This document shows positions 1 through 6,778 of a stretch of 13,334 nt of DNA, piece after piece. A program made the position numbers and the translations under genes. Location of the stretch: assembly GCA_027069645.1 (NCBI GenBank), contig JALXEI010000249.1, forward strand, positions 1 to 13,334, read 5' to 3'. The notes beneath the pieces are model-generated. The model saw only the letters and a list, made by a program, of their open reading frames with translations, made no database searches and had not been told where the DNA came from. This DNA comes from Hyphomicrobiales bacterium (GTDB lineage: Bacteria; Pseudomonadota; Alphaproteobacteria; Rhizobiales; JAKIUO01). Each line of letters opens with the position of its first letter. Position 1 is the first letter of the stretch.

Positions 1-603
1 ATCACCAACGCCACCAACGAGCGCACGGTAATCGCCACGGTGTTTCCACGGGTGGGGGTGGGGCATGTCCTTCCGCTTTTCTTCGTTAGCGCAGAACCAC
101 CTCAATGGTCCGCCTTAGCAGCCAACCTTTGTTCTCTGTCATTTGACTTTGTTGCGCGTCAGAAAGTTGGAGGAACACACTTGACCTACGGATATCTCAA
201 GCAATTCCCCGTCCTCCCCCCTGACTTCTACACCGAACCCCGCCTCGCCTTCATCACCCCGAAGTTGCTGGAACTTACCTATACCTCGCACGCCCTCGCC
301 CCCTTCGCCCGCGATCTGGGCCATGACGGCCCGCCCTTCCCGTGGGACGAAGACCGCCGCGCCACCCTGCGCGCCGATCTCGACGCCTTCTATGCGAGGA
401 GCTATGGCCTGACCCGCGATGATCTGCGCTATATCCTCGACCCGAAAGAGGTGATGGGCGAAGACTACCCGTCCGAAACCTTCCGCGTTCTCAAGGACAA
501 GGAAGTAAACAAAAAATACGGCGAATACCGCACCGCCCGCCTCACCCTCGCCGCCTGGGACCGGATGGAGCGGGAAGGCGAATTTGAAAAGATGGGACTG
601 TAA
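1..603 (+). CDS. C-terminal part of a large DNA adenine methylase / type IIG-like restriction-modification protein (5' truncated by window edge)
   Basis: The frame is open from base 1 without a start codon, so only about the last 200 residues are present and the gene begins upstream of the window. The fragment starts ITNATNERTVIATVFPRVGV and continues with LTYGYLKQFPVLPP, both typical of the target-recognition half of Eco57I/type IIG-like adenine methylases. It ends with a conserved tail (LRYILDPKEVMGEDYPSETF, then a GEYRTARLTLAAWDRM stretch), which I know from large N6-adenine methylases in type IIG, DISARM drmMI-like and PglX-like settings. The SAM-binding and NPPY motifs would lie upstream and are not visible. 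The stop is 3 bp before the next ORF's first ATG and 24 bp before its likely start, so the two are probably co-transcribed. I am confident about the methylase family but cannot say which defence system it belongs to. Confidence 0.85.
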   Translation: MTNATNERTVIATVFPRVGVGHVLPLFFVSAEPPQWSALAANLCSLSFDFVARQKVGGTHLTYGYLKQFPVLPPDFYTEPRLAFITPKLLELTYTSHALAPFARDLGHDGPPFPWDEDRRATLRADLDAFYARSYGLTRDDLRYILDPKEVMGEDYPSETFRVLKDKEVNKKYGEYRTARLTLAAWDRMEREGEFEKMGL

Positions 604-627
604 GATATGCAAGAACAGGAGAAAGAA

Positions 628-1692
628 ATGGTTGAACCAAAAACTTCCGAACTTGAAAGGGTTTGGCAGGACGTTGAGGATGGCAAGGAGCCAAGTGTTA
701 GCGTTCGCGAAATGCTGCGCTGGTTTGGCTTTCACCGGCGCGGAACCGCCATCGTGGACAGGGTCGAGACTGAACTGGAAGAAGCCGGTCTGGAGACAGA
801 CCCGCATTTCACAACGGTGTGGATCGATGCACCCATCACATTCAGGAAACGGGGAACGGATTCCAGTGCTGCTGCTGGCACTGCCGAGACCGGTGGCAAC
901 ACAGAGCAAGCCAGGAATAGTCAAGAAGATGACGAACTCCCGGAGGCCATTTATCTGGTTCGCATGCTTGAGGCGGCAAACCGCGAGGTGATCTATGTGA
1001 GACCCGAACAACTGATAGAAACCGCCATCACCAAGATGATGGCTAATGATTTCTCCCAATTAGCCGTCATGGGTGATGATGGAAACCGGAACCTGAAAGG
1101 GACAATCAGCTGGAAGTCCATTGGCAGCCGCCTGATCCAGCGCAATAAGATCAAGCATGTGTCAAATGCCATGGAAAGAGCCTCTGAGGTTCTTGATACG
1201 GCTTCATTGTTCGAGGCAACAAGGAAGATCATCCAGAGCGATTACGTTTTTGTCCGCTCTTCCAGAGACAACAAAATAACCGGAATTGTGACAGCAACCG
1301 ACCTTAGCGAACAGTTTCTGGGACTTTCAGAACCATTCTTACTGCTGGGTCAAATAGAAAAACAGATACGCAGGATTATTACCGAGGGGCAGTTCGATCT
1401 CGAAACTCTTCAGGACGCCTGTCATGACAATGATCCTGACCGCAAGAAAAAAATCACTGGCGTGTCCGACCTCACCTTCGGCGAGTATCAGAGAATTTTG
1501 GAAAAAGAGGAAAACTGGAAGAAGCTCAGATTTGTCGCAGACCGCAAGATATTTTGTGGAGAACTGGACAGTGTCAGAAAACTCCGCAATGACATCATGC
1601 ATTTTCATCCCGATGAAGTTGACGATGAGGATTATTACAAATTGCGCTGCTTCTCTCGTCTCCTCGATCAACTTGAGAAGCTTTCGGGATAG
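628..1692 (+). CDS. CBS-domain pair fused to a C-terminal HEPN (Swt1-like) domain
   Basis: The 354-residue protein has three parts. Residues ~8-75 look like a small winged-helix-type domain (VSVREMLRWFGFHRRG). A low-complexity linker spans ~76-105. A CBS pair fills ~108-230 (YVRPEQLIETAITKMMANDF, then ITGIVTATDL), which in this family binds adenine nucleotides. Residues ~235-354 resemble HEPN domains of the Swt1 type and contain RNDIMH, an RX4H motif with R320 and H325, the usual catalytic pair of HEPN ribonucleases. I chose the ATG at 628 because AGGAG lies 6 bp upstream; the in-frame ATG at 607 has no Shine-Dalgarno. It follows the methylase gene closely on the same strand. A nucleotide-sensing RNase linked to a restriction or defence locus is the likely reading, but function and activity are inferred. 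Confidence 0.75.
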   Translation: MVEPKTSELERVWQDVEDGKEPSVSVREMLRWFGFHRRGTAIVDRVETELEEAGLETDPHFTTVWIDAPITFRKRGTDSSAAAGTAETGGNTEQARNSQEDDELPEAIYLVRMLEAANREVIYVRPEQLIETAITKMMANDFSQLAVMGDDGNRNLKGTISWKSIGSRLIQRNKIKHVSNAMERASEVLDTASLFEATRKIIQSDYVFVRSSRDNKITGIVTATDLSEQFLGLSEPFLLLGQIEKQIRRIITEGQFDLETLQDACHDNDPDRKKKITGVSDLTFGEYQRILEKEENWKKLRFVADRKIFCGELDSVRKLRNDIMHFHPDEVDDEDYYKLRCFSRLLDQLEKLSG

Positions 1693-1768
1693 GATGGAAA
1701 TGGATGACACTCAATAAACCGGGAATCACTGTCTTTACACATCTAATCGTTCTTGATACGTTCTGATT

Positions 1769-3151
1769 ATGGCTATTGACTTTGAAAGTAAAAGAATCCG
1801 CGATCCTGTCCACGGGCTGATCGTGTTTGAGGAAAACAATGAGTGTGACGCGCTGGCCTGGAAGCTGCTGGCGACCCGCGAAATGCAGCGCCTGCGCCGC
1901 ATCCGCCAGCTCGGGGTTTCCGAATTCACCTTTCCCGGCGCCACCCACACCCGCCTTGCCCATTCCATCGGAGTTTTCCACTGCGCCCGGCAACTGGTGG
2001 AGATCATTGAACGGGAAATGAAGCGCAATGGTCAGGATTTTGACAGGGACAGGGCAGACATTGCCATCCTCGCTGCTCTTCTGCATGACATTGGCCATGG
2101 CCCTTTCAGCCACACATTTGAAAGTGTGCAGAAAGAACGCGGGGTTGCTAAAAATCACGAAGACTGGTCCGCTGAAATAATCCGCAATCCCGATGGTGAA
2201 ATTTTGCCGATTCTGGGGAATGCAAAGGCCGAGTCCGTTGCAAGCCTGCTGGAAGCTGAAGACCCGGAAGACATCTACCATGCCGTGGTTTCAAGCTCCT
2301 TTGATGCCGACCGCCTGGATTACCTCCAACGCGACCGCATGATGACCGGCACCGGAGCGGGCACCATTGATTTTGACTGGCTGATCGACAATCTGCGTGT
2401 GGCAGAAATCAACCTCGCCCCGCCTGATGCTGATGATGGTGATGACAACAAGCCCGTTGCCACATTCTGCTTTGCCTCAAAGGCAATGCCGGCCGCCGAG
2501 CAGTTTCTGCTGGCTCGGTACACCCTTCACGAACAGGTTTATTTCCACAAAACTACCCGCTGTATTGAAAAAATGATTGGCAAACTGCTTGGCCGGATTG
2601 CGCAACTTGCTGGTAATAAAACCACCGCACCGAAGAATTCAGGCTTGCCAAAAGGTCATCCGCTGCTGTGTTTTTTTGCCAAAGACGGTGAAACTGTGGA
2701 CAATTATCTGGCACTTGATGATACGGCCATCTATGGCGCTCTGGAGCTAATGATCCGGGCGAAAGACAAAACCATAGAAAAATTTGCCTGCCTTTTGCGC
2801 GACAGAAAACCTTATAAAACCTATGACTTGGCTGAAATCGGCAGTGACCCGGGCCGACGGGCAAACAGGGAGCGCAAGATAGACAAAGCGTTTGCCGCTG
2901 AACTTGAAGATGGACGCATAATCAAAGACGATGCCGCCAAAATCGGCATCTATACCGAAATCGGTCAGGACGAGGAAAAAATCTACAAGCGTCTGCATGT
3001 TTTTGATGGAAAACAAGCGCGCGAAATTTCCAATTTGTCGCGGCTGGTTAAGGCACTGGTACCCAAGGAATCGTTTATACGCTACTACTTTGAGAATGAA
3101 GCCGATCGTGATTCGGCCAGAAGGGGGAATATGAAAGGGAGAAAAGCATGA
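1769..3151 (+). CDS. HD-domain phosphohydrolase (COG1078 / YwfO-like, dNTPase-related)
   Basis: The protein has 460 residues. The start is typical of the family (RIRDPVHGLIVFEE, residues 9-22), followed by the metal-binding HD signature: THTRLAHSIGVFH (59-71), LLHDIGHGPFSH (104-115, H106-D107), and FDADRLDYLQRD (178-189) supplying the last aspartate. This architecture is shared with bacterial dGTPase-like proteins and the SAMHD1 fold, which hydrolyse dNTPs or related nucleotides. The C-terminal ~200 residues are less conserved. No clear Shine-Dalgarno precedes the ATG at 1769. The stop overlaps the start of the next gene (ATGA at 3148-3151), so the two are translationally coupled. An HD gene next to a ywgA-like gene is also seen in Bacillus subtilis (ywfO-ywgA), which supports a functional pair. 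The substrate cannot be read from sequence. Confidence 0.85.
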   Translation: MAIDFESKRIRDPVHGLIVFEENNECDALAWKLLATREMQRLRRIRQLGVSEFTFPGATHTRLAHSIGVFHCARQLVEIIEREMKRNGQDFDRDRADIAILAALLHDIGHGPFSHTFESVQKERGVAKNHEDWSAEIIRNPDGEILPILGNAKAESVASLLEAEDPEDIYHAVVSSSFDADRLDYLQRDRMMTGTGAGTIDFDWLIDNLRVAEINLAPPDADDGDDNKPVATFCFASKAMPAAEQFLLARYTLHEQVYFHKTTRCIEKMIGKLLGRIAQLAGNKTTAPKNSGLPKGHPLLCFFAKDGETVDNYLALDDTAIYGALELMIRAKDKTIEKFACLLRDRKPYKTYDLAEIGSDPGRRANRERKIDKAFAAELEDGRIIKDDAAKIGIYTEIGQDEEKIYKRLHVFDGKQAREISNLSRLVKALVPKESFIRYYFENEADRDSARRGNMKGRKA

Positions 3152-3657
3152 CAACCGAGCCAGAAAAACTTGTCGCATCCATCGTGGCATCTACAGATGA
3201 CAAAAAGCTCGTCAGCCGCATTCGCATGCAAAAAATCGTCTATTTGCTGCAGCAACTCGGAGCACCAGGCGGCTTCTCCTTCAGCTACCATCATTACGGC
3301 CCCTATTCACGTGAGCTCGACAGGGCCGTGGAATTTGCTAAGGCATTTAAATTGATTGAAGAAGAAGAGGCTCATCGCCAGTCTGATGGTGCTTCGTACA
3401 GCATTTTTCGTATTGCGGACATTCAGGCTGAGGAACTGGATGATTTCAGTGAACGAATTCAGGATTTGTCCAAAACCAATGTTACTGTGCTGGAACTGGC
3501 CGCCACCGCTCACTGGCTTTCCGAGAAAGAAAAGGTTGATGACTGGGAGGCTGAAATAAAAAAACGCAAAACCTGGAAAACCGAAAATGGCCGATTGAAA
3601 AAAGCGCTGGATCTGCTGAAAGAGCTAAAGCTGCCGCCAGTTGCAACGGCGGCCTGA
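3148..3657 (+). CDS. YwgA-like / Panacea (SocA-type) domain protein
   Basis: This is a 169-residue soluble, charged protein. The N-terminal half carries RIRMQKIVYLLQQLG (residues ~24-38) and FSYHHYGPYSREL (~46-58). The pattern of a leading (L/M)QK.(L/V)YL segment followed by a YGP(Y/V)S..L motif characterises YwgA and the related SocA/Panacea domain, which acts as a chaperone-like antitoxin domain in several toxin-antitoxin pairs. The start codon overlaps the stop of the HD phosphohydrolase gene (ATGA), which argues for co-regulation and a stoichiometric partner role. It could neutralise or regulate the HD enzyme, but that is inference. The C-terminus is an ordinary Lys/Glu-rich helix. The family call rests on motif recognition by eye. 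Confidence 0.65.
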   Translation: MTTEPEKLVASIVASTDDKKLVSRIRMQKIVYLLQQLGAPGGFSFSYHHYGPYSRELDRAVEFAKAFKLIEEEEAHRQSDGASYSIFRIADIQAEELDDFSERIQDLSKTNVTVLELAATAHWLSEKEKVDDWEAEIKKRKTWKTENGRLKKALDLLKELKLPPVATAA

Positions 3658-3670
3658 TGCCAGTGAAGAA

Positions 3671-4447
3671 ATGCAATATGGCATGACCAGCCGCACGATT
3701 GAAACTCCGCAATCCTTCATCATCAAACAGGAGTGTCAGAAAGCCGCCTTCGACAATGGTTTTCGCCGTGAGATGGGCATTGAGGGGGGTTGGGCCCATT
3801 TTCAATCCACCACCGCGTCCGGGAATGCCTGGCTGGCAGGCAGCAGTGATCATGGCCCGTGGTATCTGGCGCTTGACCATAATGGCGTCGTGACTGAACT
3901 GGGCAAAGAACCGGTTGACATGCCCGGCCCCGGCCTTGCCCGCTTTGCTTTTGACAGGCTTGGCCCGCTTTACGCAGCGATGGAGAGAGTTTACCAGCTT
4001 GCCGTCAGTCTTCCAGATGTGCCGCTTGATGAGTTCAGGAAACGCACAGGCAAGCTGCCGCAGACGACTGAAACCGAACGGCTTACAGTCCAGCGCATCG
4101 GTCAGGACATTTTCCGCTCATCATTGATGGACTATTGGCAGGGCCGTTGTCCGCTTACCGGGATTACGGAGCCAGAACTGCTGCGTGCTTCGCATATCGT
4201 TCCGTGGAAAAATTGTGAATCCGATGCCGAACGGCTGAATGTATATAATGGGTTGCTTCTCTCGGCGCTTTGGGATGCGGCCTTCGACAAGGGGCTGGTG
4301 AGTTTTTCTGATGATGGTAGGCCTCTATTTTCAGTTGTTTTGGGAAAAGCCACCCGCGAAGAATTGCATTGGAATGCCCCGCTCTCGCTCGCTGCTCAAC
4401 ATAGACAGCAACTCACCTGGCATCGCAATAATAAATTCCAGGCTTAA
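3671..4447 (+). CDS. HNH endonuclease (HNH_2-type restriction endonuclease-like)
   Basis: The protein has 258 residues from the ATG at 3671; an in-frame TTG at 3641 would overlap the previous gene by 17 bp, and an ATG at 3683 is also possible. The C-terminal third carries the HNH_2-type core: YWQGRCPLTG, LLRASHIVPW (central His), then ERLNVYNGLLL and DAAFDKGLVSF, which together form the beta-beta-alpha metal site that cleaves DNA. The N-terminal ~150 residues contain no motif I recognise and may recognise the target. It is the last gene on this strand and ends 18 bp before the convergent phage holin gene. Position and family fit restriction or another anti-phage role; a homing or phage-packaging HNH is less likely because of this N-terminal extension and the neighbours. 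Confidence 0.85.
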   Translation: MQYGMTSRTIETPQSFIIKQECQKAAFDNGFRREMGIEGGWAHFQSTTASGNAWLAGSSDHGPWYLALDHNGVVTELGKEPVDMPGPGLARFAFDRLGPLYAAMERVYQLAVSLPDVPLDEFRKRTGKLPQTTETERLTVQRIGQDIFRSSLMDYWQGRCPLTGITEPELLRASHIVPWKNCESDAERLNVYNGLLLSALWDAAFDKGLVSFSDDGRPLFSVVLGKATREELHWNAPLSLAAQHRQQLTWHRNNKFQA

Positions 4448-4465
4448 TTCCTTTGCGTTGTTGCC

Positions 4466-4915
4466 TTACCGTCCCACCCCGTTCCGCTTGTCCCACGATC
4501 TTGCAGCCGAATAGCCAAGATAGCCTGCGCCAAACAGGGCCCACAGCGAATCCGGGATGGCGTTAAGCCAGCCCTGCATGCCGGTGACGATGTGGTCGGC
4601 GATTTCAGGGTGGAAGGCGGACAGGACACCCATGGGGATGGAAGCGATGATCATCAGGTAGATTATGTACAGGAAAGATGGCCGGGCGCGGGAAGTCCAT
4701 GGATCCTTGCTGTTGGCCTCGGCGAGGATGGCCGACAGGCGCACCTGCAGTTCGGTAAGCTTGCGTTGGCCGTCTTCGGTGAGCAGCTTGCGCTTGGCCT
4801 CGGCGCGTTCCTCGTCGGATGTGAACAGATCGTCGACGAGATCGAACAGCGGCTTGGCGAAACCGGTGACGAGTTCCTTGCCGGCAGCTACGGCGAGCGT
4901 TCCAAGAATGGTCAT
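4466..4915 (-). CDS. GTA-type holin with three transmembrane segments
   Basis: This is a 149-residue membrane protein. An amphipathic charged N-terminal region (~1-65) is followed by SKDPWTSRARPSFLYIIYLM, the hallmark of the 'holin of 3TMs for gene-transfer release' family, then hydrophobic stretches at ~81-100 and ~126-140. Holins form lesions in the inner membrane that let the endolysin reach the wall. Shine-Dalgarno AAAGGA lies ~9 bp before the ATG. It sits 13 bp downstream of a small TM protein and follows the endopeptidase gene, so the three form a lysis cassette at the distal end of the tail operon. The gene looks intact. Confidence 0.85.
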   Translation of the reverse strand: MTILGTLAVAAGKELVTGFAKPLFDLVDDLFTSDEERAEAKRKLLTEDGQRKLTELQVRLSAILAEANSKDPWTSRARPSFLYIIYLMIIASIPMGVLSAFHPEIADHIVTGMQGWLNAIPDSLWALFGAGYLGYSAARSWDKRNGVGR

Positions 4916-4928
4916 GACAGGTATTCCT

Positions 4929-5165
4929 TTACTGGTTGATCATTTGTTTGAAGCCGATCCACATGGCGGCGGCTGCTCCGGCGATGACGAGGCCCAGCAG
5001 TGTGAGGATGCCCTTGCGGCGGATCATGGCGGTGGCCAATCGCCATTCGCGCAGATGCTGGAAGTCTTTTTGCATTTCGATGGGATCATCATGGGCGATG
5101 CCCAATTCGATCAGCGTCTCGCGCACGGTGTCAGAAACAATTTTCTTGATTTCCTGTTCGGTCAT
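4929..5165 (-). CDS. Small phage membrane protein of the lysis cassette
   Basis: This is a 78-residue protein with a soluble start (MTEQEIKKIVSDTVRETL, then a stretch with QKDFQHLREWR) and one hydrophobic segment near the C-terminus (GILTLLGLVIAGAAAAMWIG). Similar short proteins occur beside GTA-type holins in alphaproteobacterial prophages. I chose the ATG at 5165 because AAAGG lies ~8 bp upstream. Alternative in-frame starts are at 5198, whose ATG overlaps the stop of the endopeptidase gene (TGATG), and at 5219. A role as accessory holin, spanin-like helper or holin regulator is possible but not shown by the sequence. Confidence 0.7.
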   Translation of the reverse strand: MTEQEIKKIVSDTVRETLIELGIAHDDPIEMQKDFQHLREWRLATAMIRRKGILTLLGLVIAGAAAAMWIGFKQMINQ

Positions 5166-5197
5166 TGGTTTTTTCCTTTCGATGGTTTCCGTCGCCA

Positions 5198-5584
5198 TCA
5201 GGCGGGGTAGTGTTTCCATTTCAGTTGGAAGTGCGGGCCGTCACGAAAACGTTTCCAGTCACCGCCCCAGCGGATTCTCACGCCAAGTTCTTTTGCCGCC
5301 TGCTTCATGGCTCTGGCGATGGGATAGAATAGTGGCCAGTCCCAGCGCACGGTTCCGTCCACCCAGGGAGCAAGATCGACGGCATGGCCGGTGAGATGAC
5401 GCGAGCGCATGGTACGTGAGGCGCCAATCTTCACCAGCTGGCGCTGGCGCGCTTTCGTGCGGCGGCCCTCGATGACGGTGAAGTCCACCGTGGTAATTTC
5501 GATGGCGCTCTTGACGACGCGGACAAGATCAGGATGGACTCCCTCAAGGCGGGAACGGGATCGTTTTCCGAGGTGATTGGTCAT
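5198..5584 (-). CDS. M15-family peptidoglycan endopeptidase (phage endolysin)
   Basis: The 128-residue protein matches phage L-alanyl-D-glutamate / D-Ala-D-Ala peptidases of the VanY/M15 type. SRHLTGHAVDL (61-71) supplies the zinc ligands H63 and D70, and WGGDWKRFRDGPHFQL (106-121) supplies the catalytic acidic residue region and the third ligand H118. The start region (LEGVHPDLVRVVKSAIEIT) and EGRRT are also family-typical. There is no signal peptide, as expected for a holin-dependent endolysin that cuts peptide stems in peptidoglycan. GGGAG precedes the ATG by ~7 bp. A terminator hairpin lies just upstream (5597-5622), so expression may need its own promoter or read-through. All key residues are present and the enzyme should be active. 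Confidence 0.9.
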   Translation of the reverse strand: MTNHLGKRSRSRLEGVHPDLVRVVKSAIEITTVDFTVIEGRRTKARQRQLVKIGASRTMRSRHLTGHAVDLAPWVDGTVRWDWPLFYPIARAMKQAAKELGVRIRWGGDWKRFRDGPHFQLKWKHYPA

Positions 5585-5596
5585 GATGGTTCTCCC

Positions 5597-5622
5597 AAAG
5601 AAAAAGCCACCCGGAGGCGGCT
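5597..5622 (-). terminator. Rho-independent terminator between tail-fibre and lysis genes
   Basis: Read on the minus strand, AGCCGCC-TCCG-GGTGGCT forms a 7-bp stem (one G-U pair) with a 4-base loop and is followed directly by TTTTCTTT. On the plus strand the G-U pair becomes an A-C mismatch and no T-tract follows, so it acts on the minus-strand operon. It lies in the 71-bp gap between the tail-fibre stop (5656) and the endopeptidase start (5584). Confidence 0.7.
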
Positions 5623-5655
5623 GGTATATATTCAGGTTGATGAGGAGGCATGCGT

Positions 5656-6407
5656 TCAGTTCAACGGCACGCCGCAGGTGAGGGTATGGATGGCAATCCT
5701 CACCTTGCCGCCGGTGAAGTTGCCTCCATTGGCGGTAAGGCGAATGGGGGTGTCGGCATAGAACGCCGTGGGGCCGATGACGCCGGAATTGGTGCTGCCA
5801 TCAGCTGCGCCCAGAGAGCCGCCGAACTTGGAAGGTTCCCCGGCGATGCCGCAGTCATAGTTGGCAGCGCCGGTGATGGTCTGCGTCGTGCGGGTGGAAA
5901 CGCCAAGCACGATGGCCCGGTTTGGAATGGCGATGGAACTTTCCACATAAGCACCGGTAAGTGTCAGTTCCTCTTCCTCCACCTGCATGGCGGTTGTGGC
6001 ACCTGAAGACGCCTTGACTGTCACCCGTTCCAGCAAGGTGATGCGGCCATTGTTGCGATCAATCAGCAGGGCCTCTGACCATGCACTACCATCGGGACTG
6101 ACCTTGAAGTGGAAATCATCATCGCCCGCCAGCCCCATCTCGGCCCGGCCTGTCCAGTTTGTCTGAAACAGGAAGGAGGCGGTGTCAGTAATGCCCGCCT
6201 TGTTGACCTTGACCTGATGGCCTGCACCCTCATTGGTGAATAGGGAGGCAGGCGAGGATATGGCCAGCCGGTTGGTGGTATCGGCGATGGTGTTGACGCC
6301 AAGGCGTGACAGGTTCTGGACGGGATCGGTGAGCCCTGCATTGGCATCGACATATTGCTTTGATGCTGCTTCAAGGTTTCCTGATGGATCGCCATTCAAT
6401 GTCAGCG
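5656..6407 (-). pseudogene. Tail-fibre protein, C-terminal portion (out of frame with its N-terminal portion)
   Basis: About 250 residues beginning ALTLNGDPSGNLEAASKQYV, which in intact fibres directly continues LPLAGGTMTG of the upstream portion. In this frame a TGA stands just upstream and the only start candidate is a TTG at 6399, so the piece has no credible start of its own. Content: a fibre segment ending in KQYVDANAG, a beta-rich module with DTASFLFQTNWTGRAEMGLA and FHFKVS shared with the gene at 8010-8816, and a C-terminal receptor-tip-like domain (ESSIAIPNRAIVLGVSTRT, then YDCGIAGEPSKFGGSLG). The last part resembles C-terminal tail-spike domains that contact a receptor, though I cannot name its ligand. 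It would be made only after a +1 frameshift at the G5 run at 6408-6412, or if that run is really G4. Confidence 0.75.
6100..6186. repeat. Direct repeat copy A (tail-fibre module)
   Basis: This 87-bp stretch matches 8241-8327 in the same orientation with 7 mismatches by direct alignment. It encodes part of the DTASFLFQTNW...FHFKVS module. A second matching stretch, 6269-6302 with 8410-8443 (34 bp, 4 mismatches), encodes GVNT.ADTTNRL and shows that the whole module was copied between fibre genes. Confidence 0.9.
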
Positions 6408-6667
6408 CCCCCGGTCATGGTTCCGCCCGCCAGTGGCAGGTAATCGGAATGGGAATGGCTGGCCGGAGCCGCGCCCGCCTGCGCCGCTGTCACCCCATGG
6501 GGGTTGTTGGTGCGGGCATCATGGTCAAGATCAGTTTCCTGCACGCTGCCACCGGCATCACGAAAGAACAGCTTGTGATCGGCCTCGTTGACGGCCAGTT
6601 CGCCAGGTTCCAGCGATGCCGGGGTATTGCCCGGTGTTGCCGAGCGTTTGAGCTTGATGGTGGTCAT
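6371..6667 (-). pseudogene. Tail-fibre protein, N-terminal portion (frameshifted)
   Basis: 98 residues from the ATG at 6667. The start MTTIKLKRSATPGNTPASLE, then GELAVNEADHKLFFRD, is the usual N-terminal anchoring repeat of phage tail fibres. NNPHGVTAAQAGAAPASHSH and YLPLAGGTMTG are the classic short fibre repeats preceding a collagen-like or beta-helical shaft. After GTMTG the frame changes: the last residues (GADIEWRSIRKP) are unrelated to any fibre. Removing one G from the run at 6408-6412 restores GTMTGALTLNGDPSGN and joins this ORF to the downstream 250 residues, giving a protein of about 335 residues. This is either a real mutation inactivating the fibre tip or a base-calling error in a short homopolymer. 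Confidence 0.8.
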
Positions 6668-6778
6668 GTCTACTGCCTGTTAGAAGGTGCGCCAGTGGAA
6701 AACCGTTGTTCCCTCGACACAGCGCACCATTCCGCCAAAGGGGAATCGCCGCAGGTCGCACCTGCCAGACTATGTCTG

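Noticed and set aside
139..1059. 306-codon open frame on the minus strand
   Set aside because: It is antisense to the methylase C-terminus and the CBS-HEPN gene, both with clear family motifs; its composition shows no protein-like motifs.
6680..6730. 16-codon minus-strand ORF ending in HWRTF between the two fibre genes
   Set aside because: Its end recalls the GGTF/GGNF ends of neighbouring fibre proteins, but it is too short and lacks a ribosome binding site.
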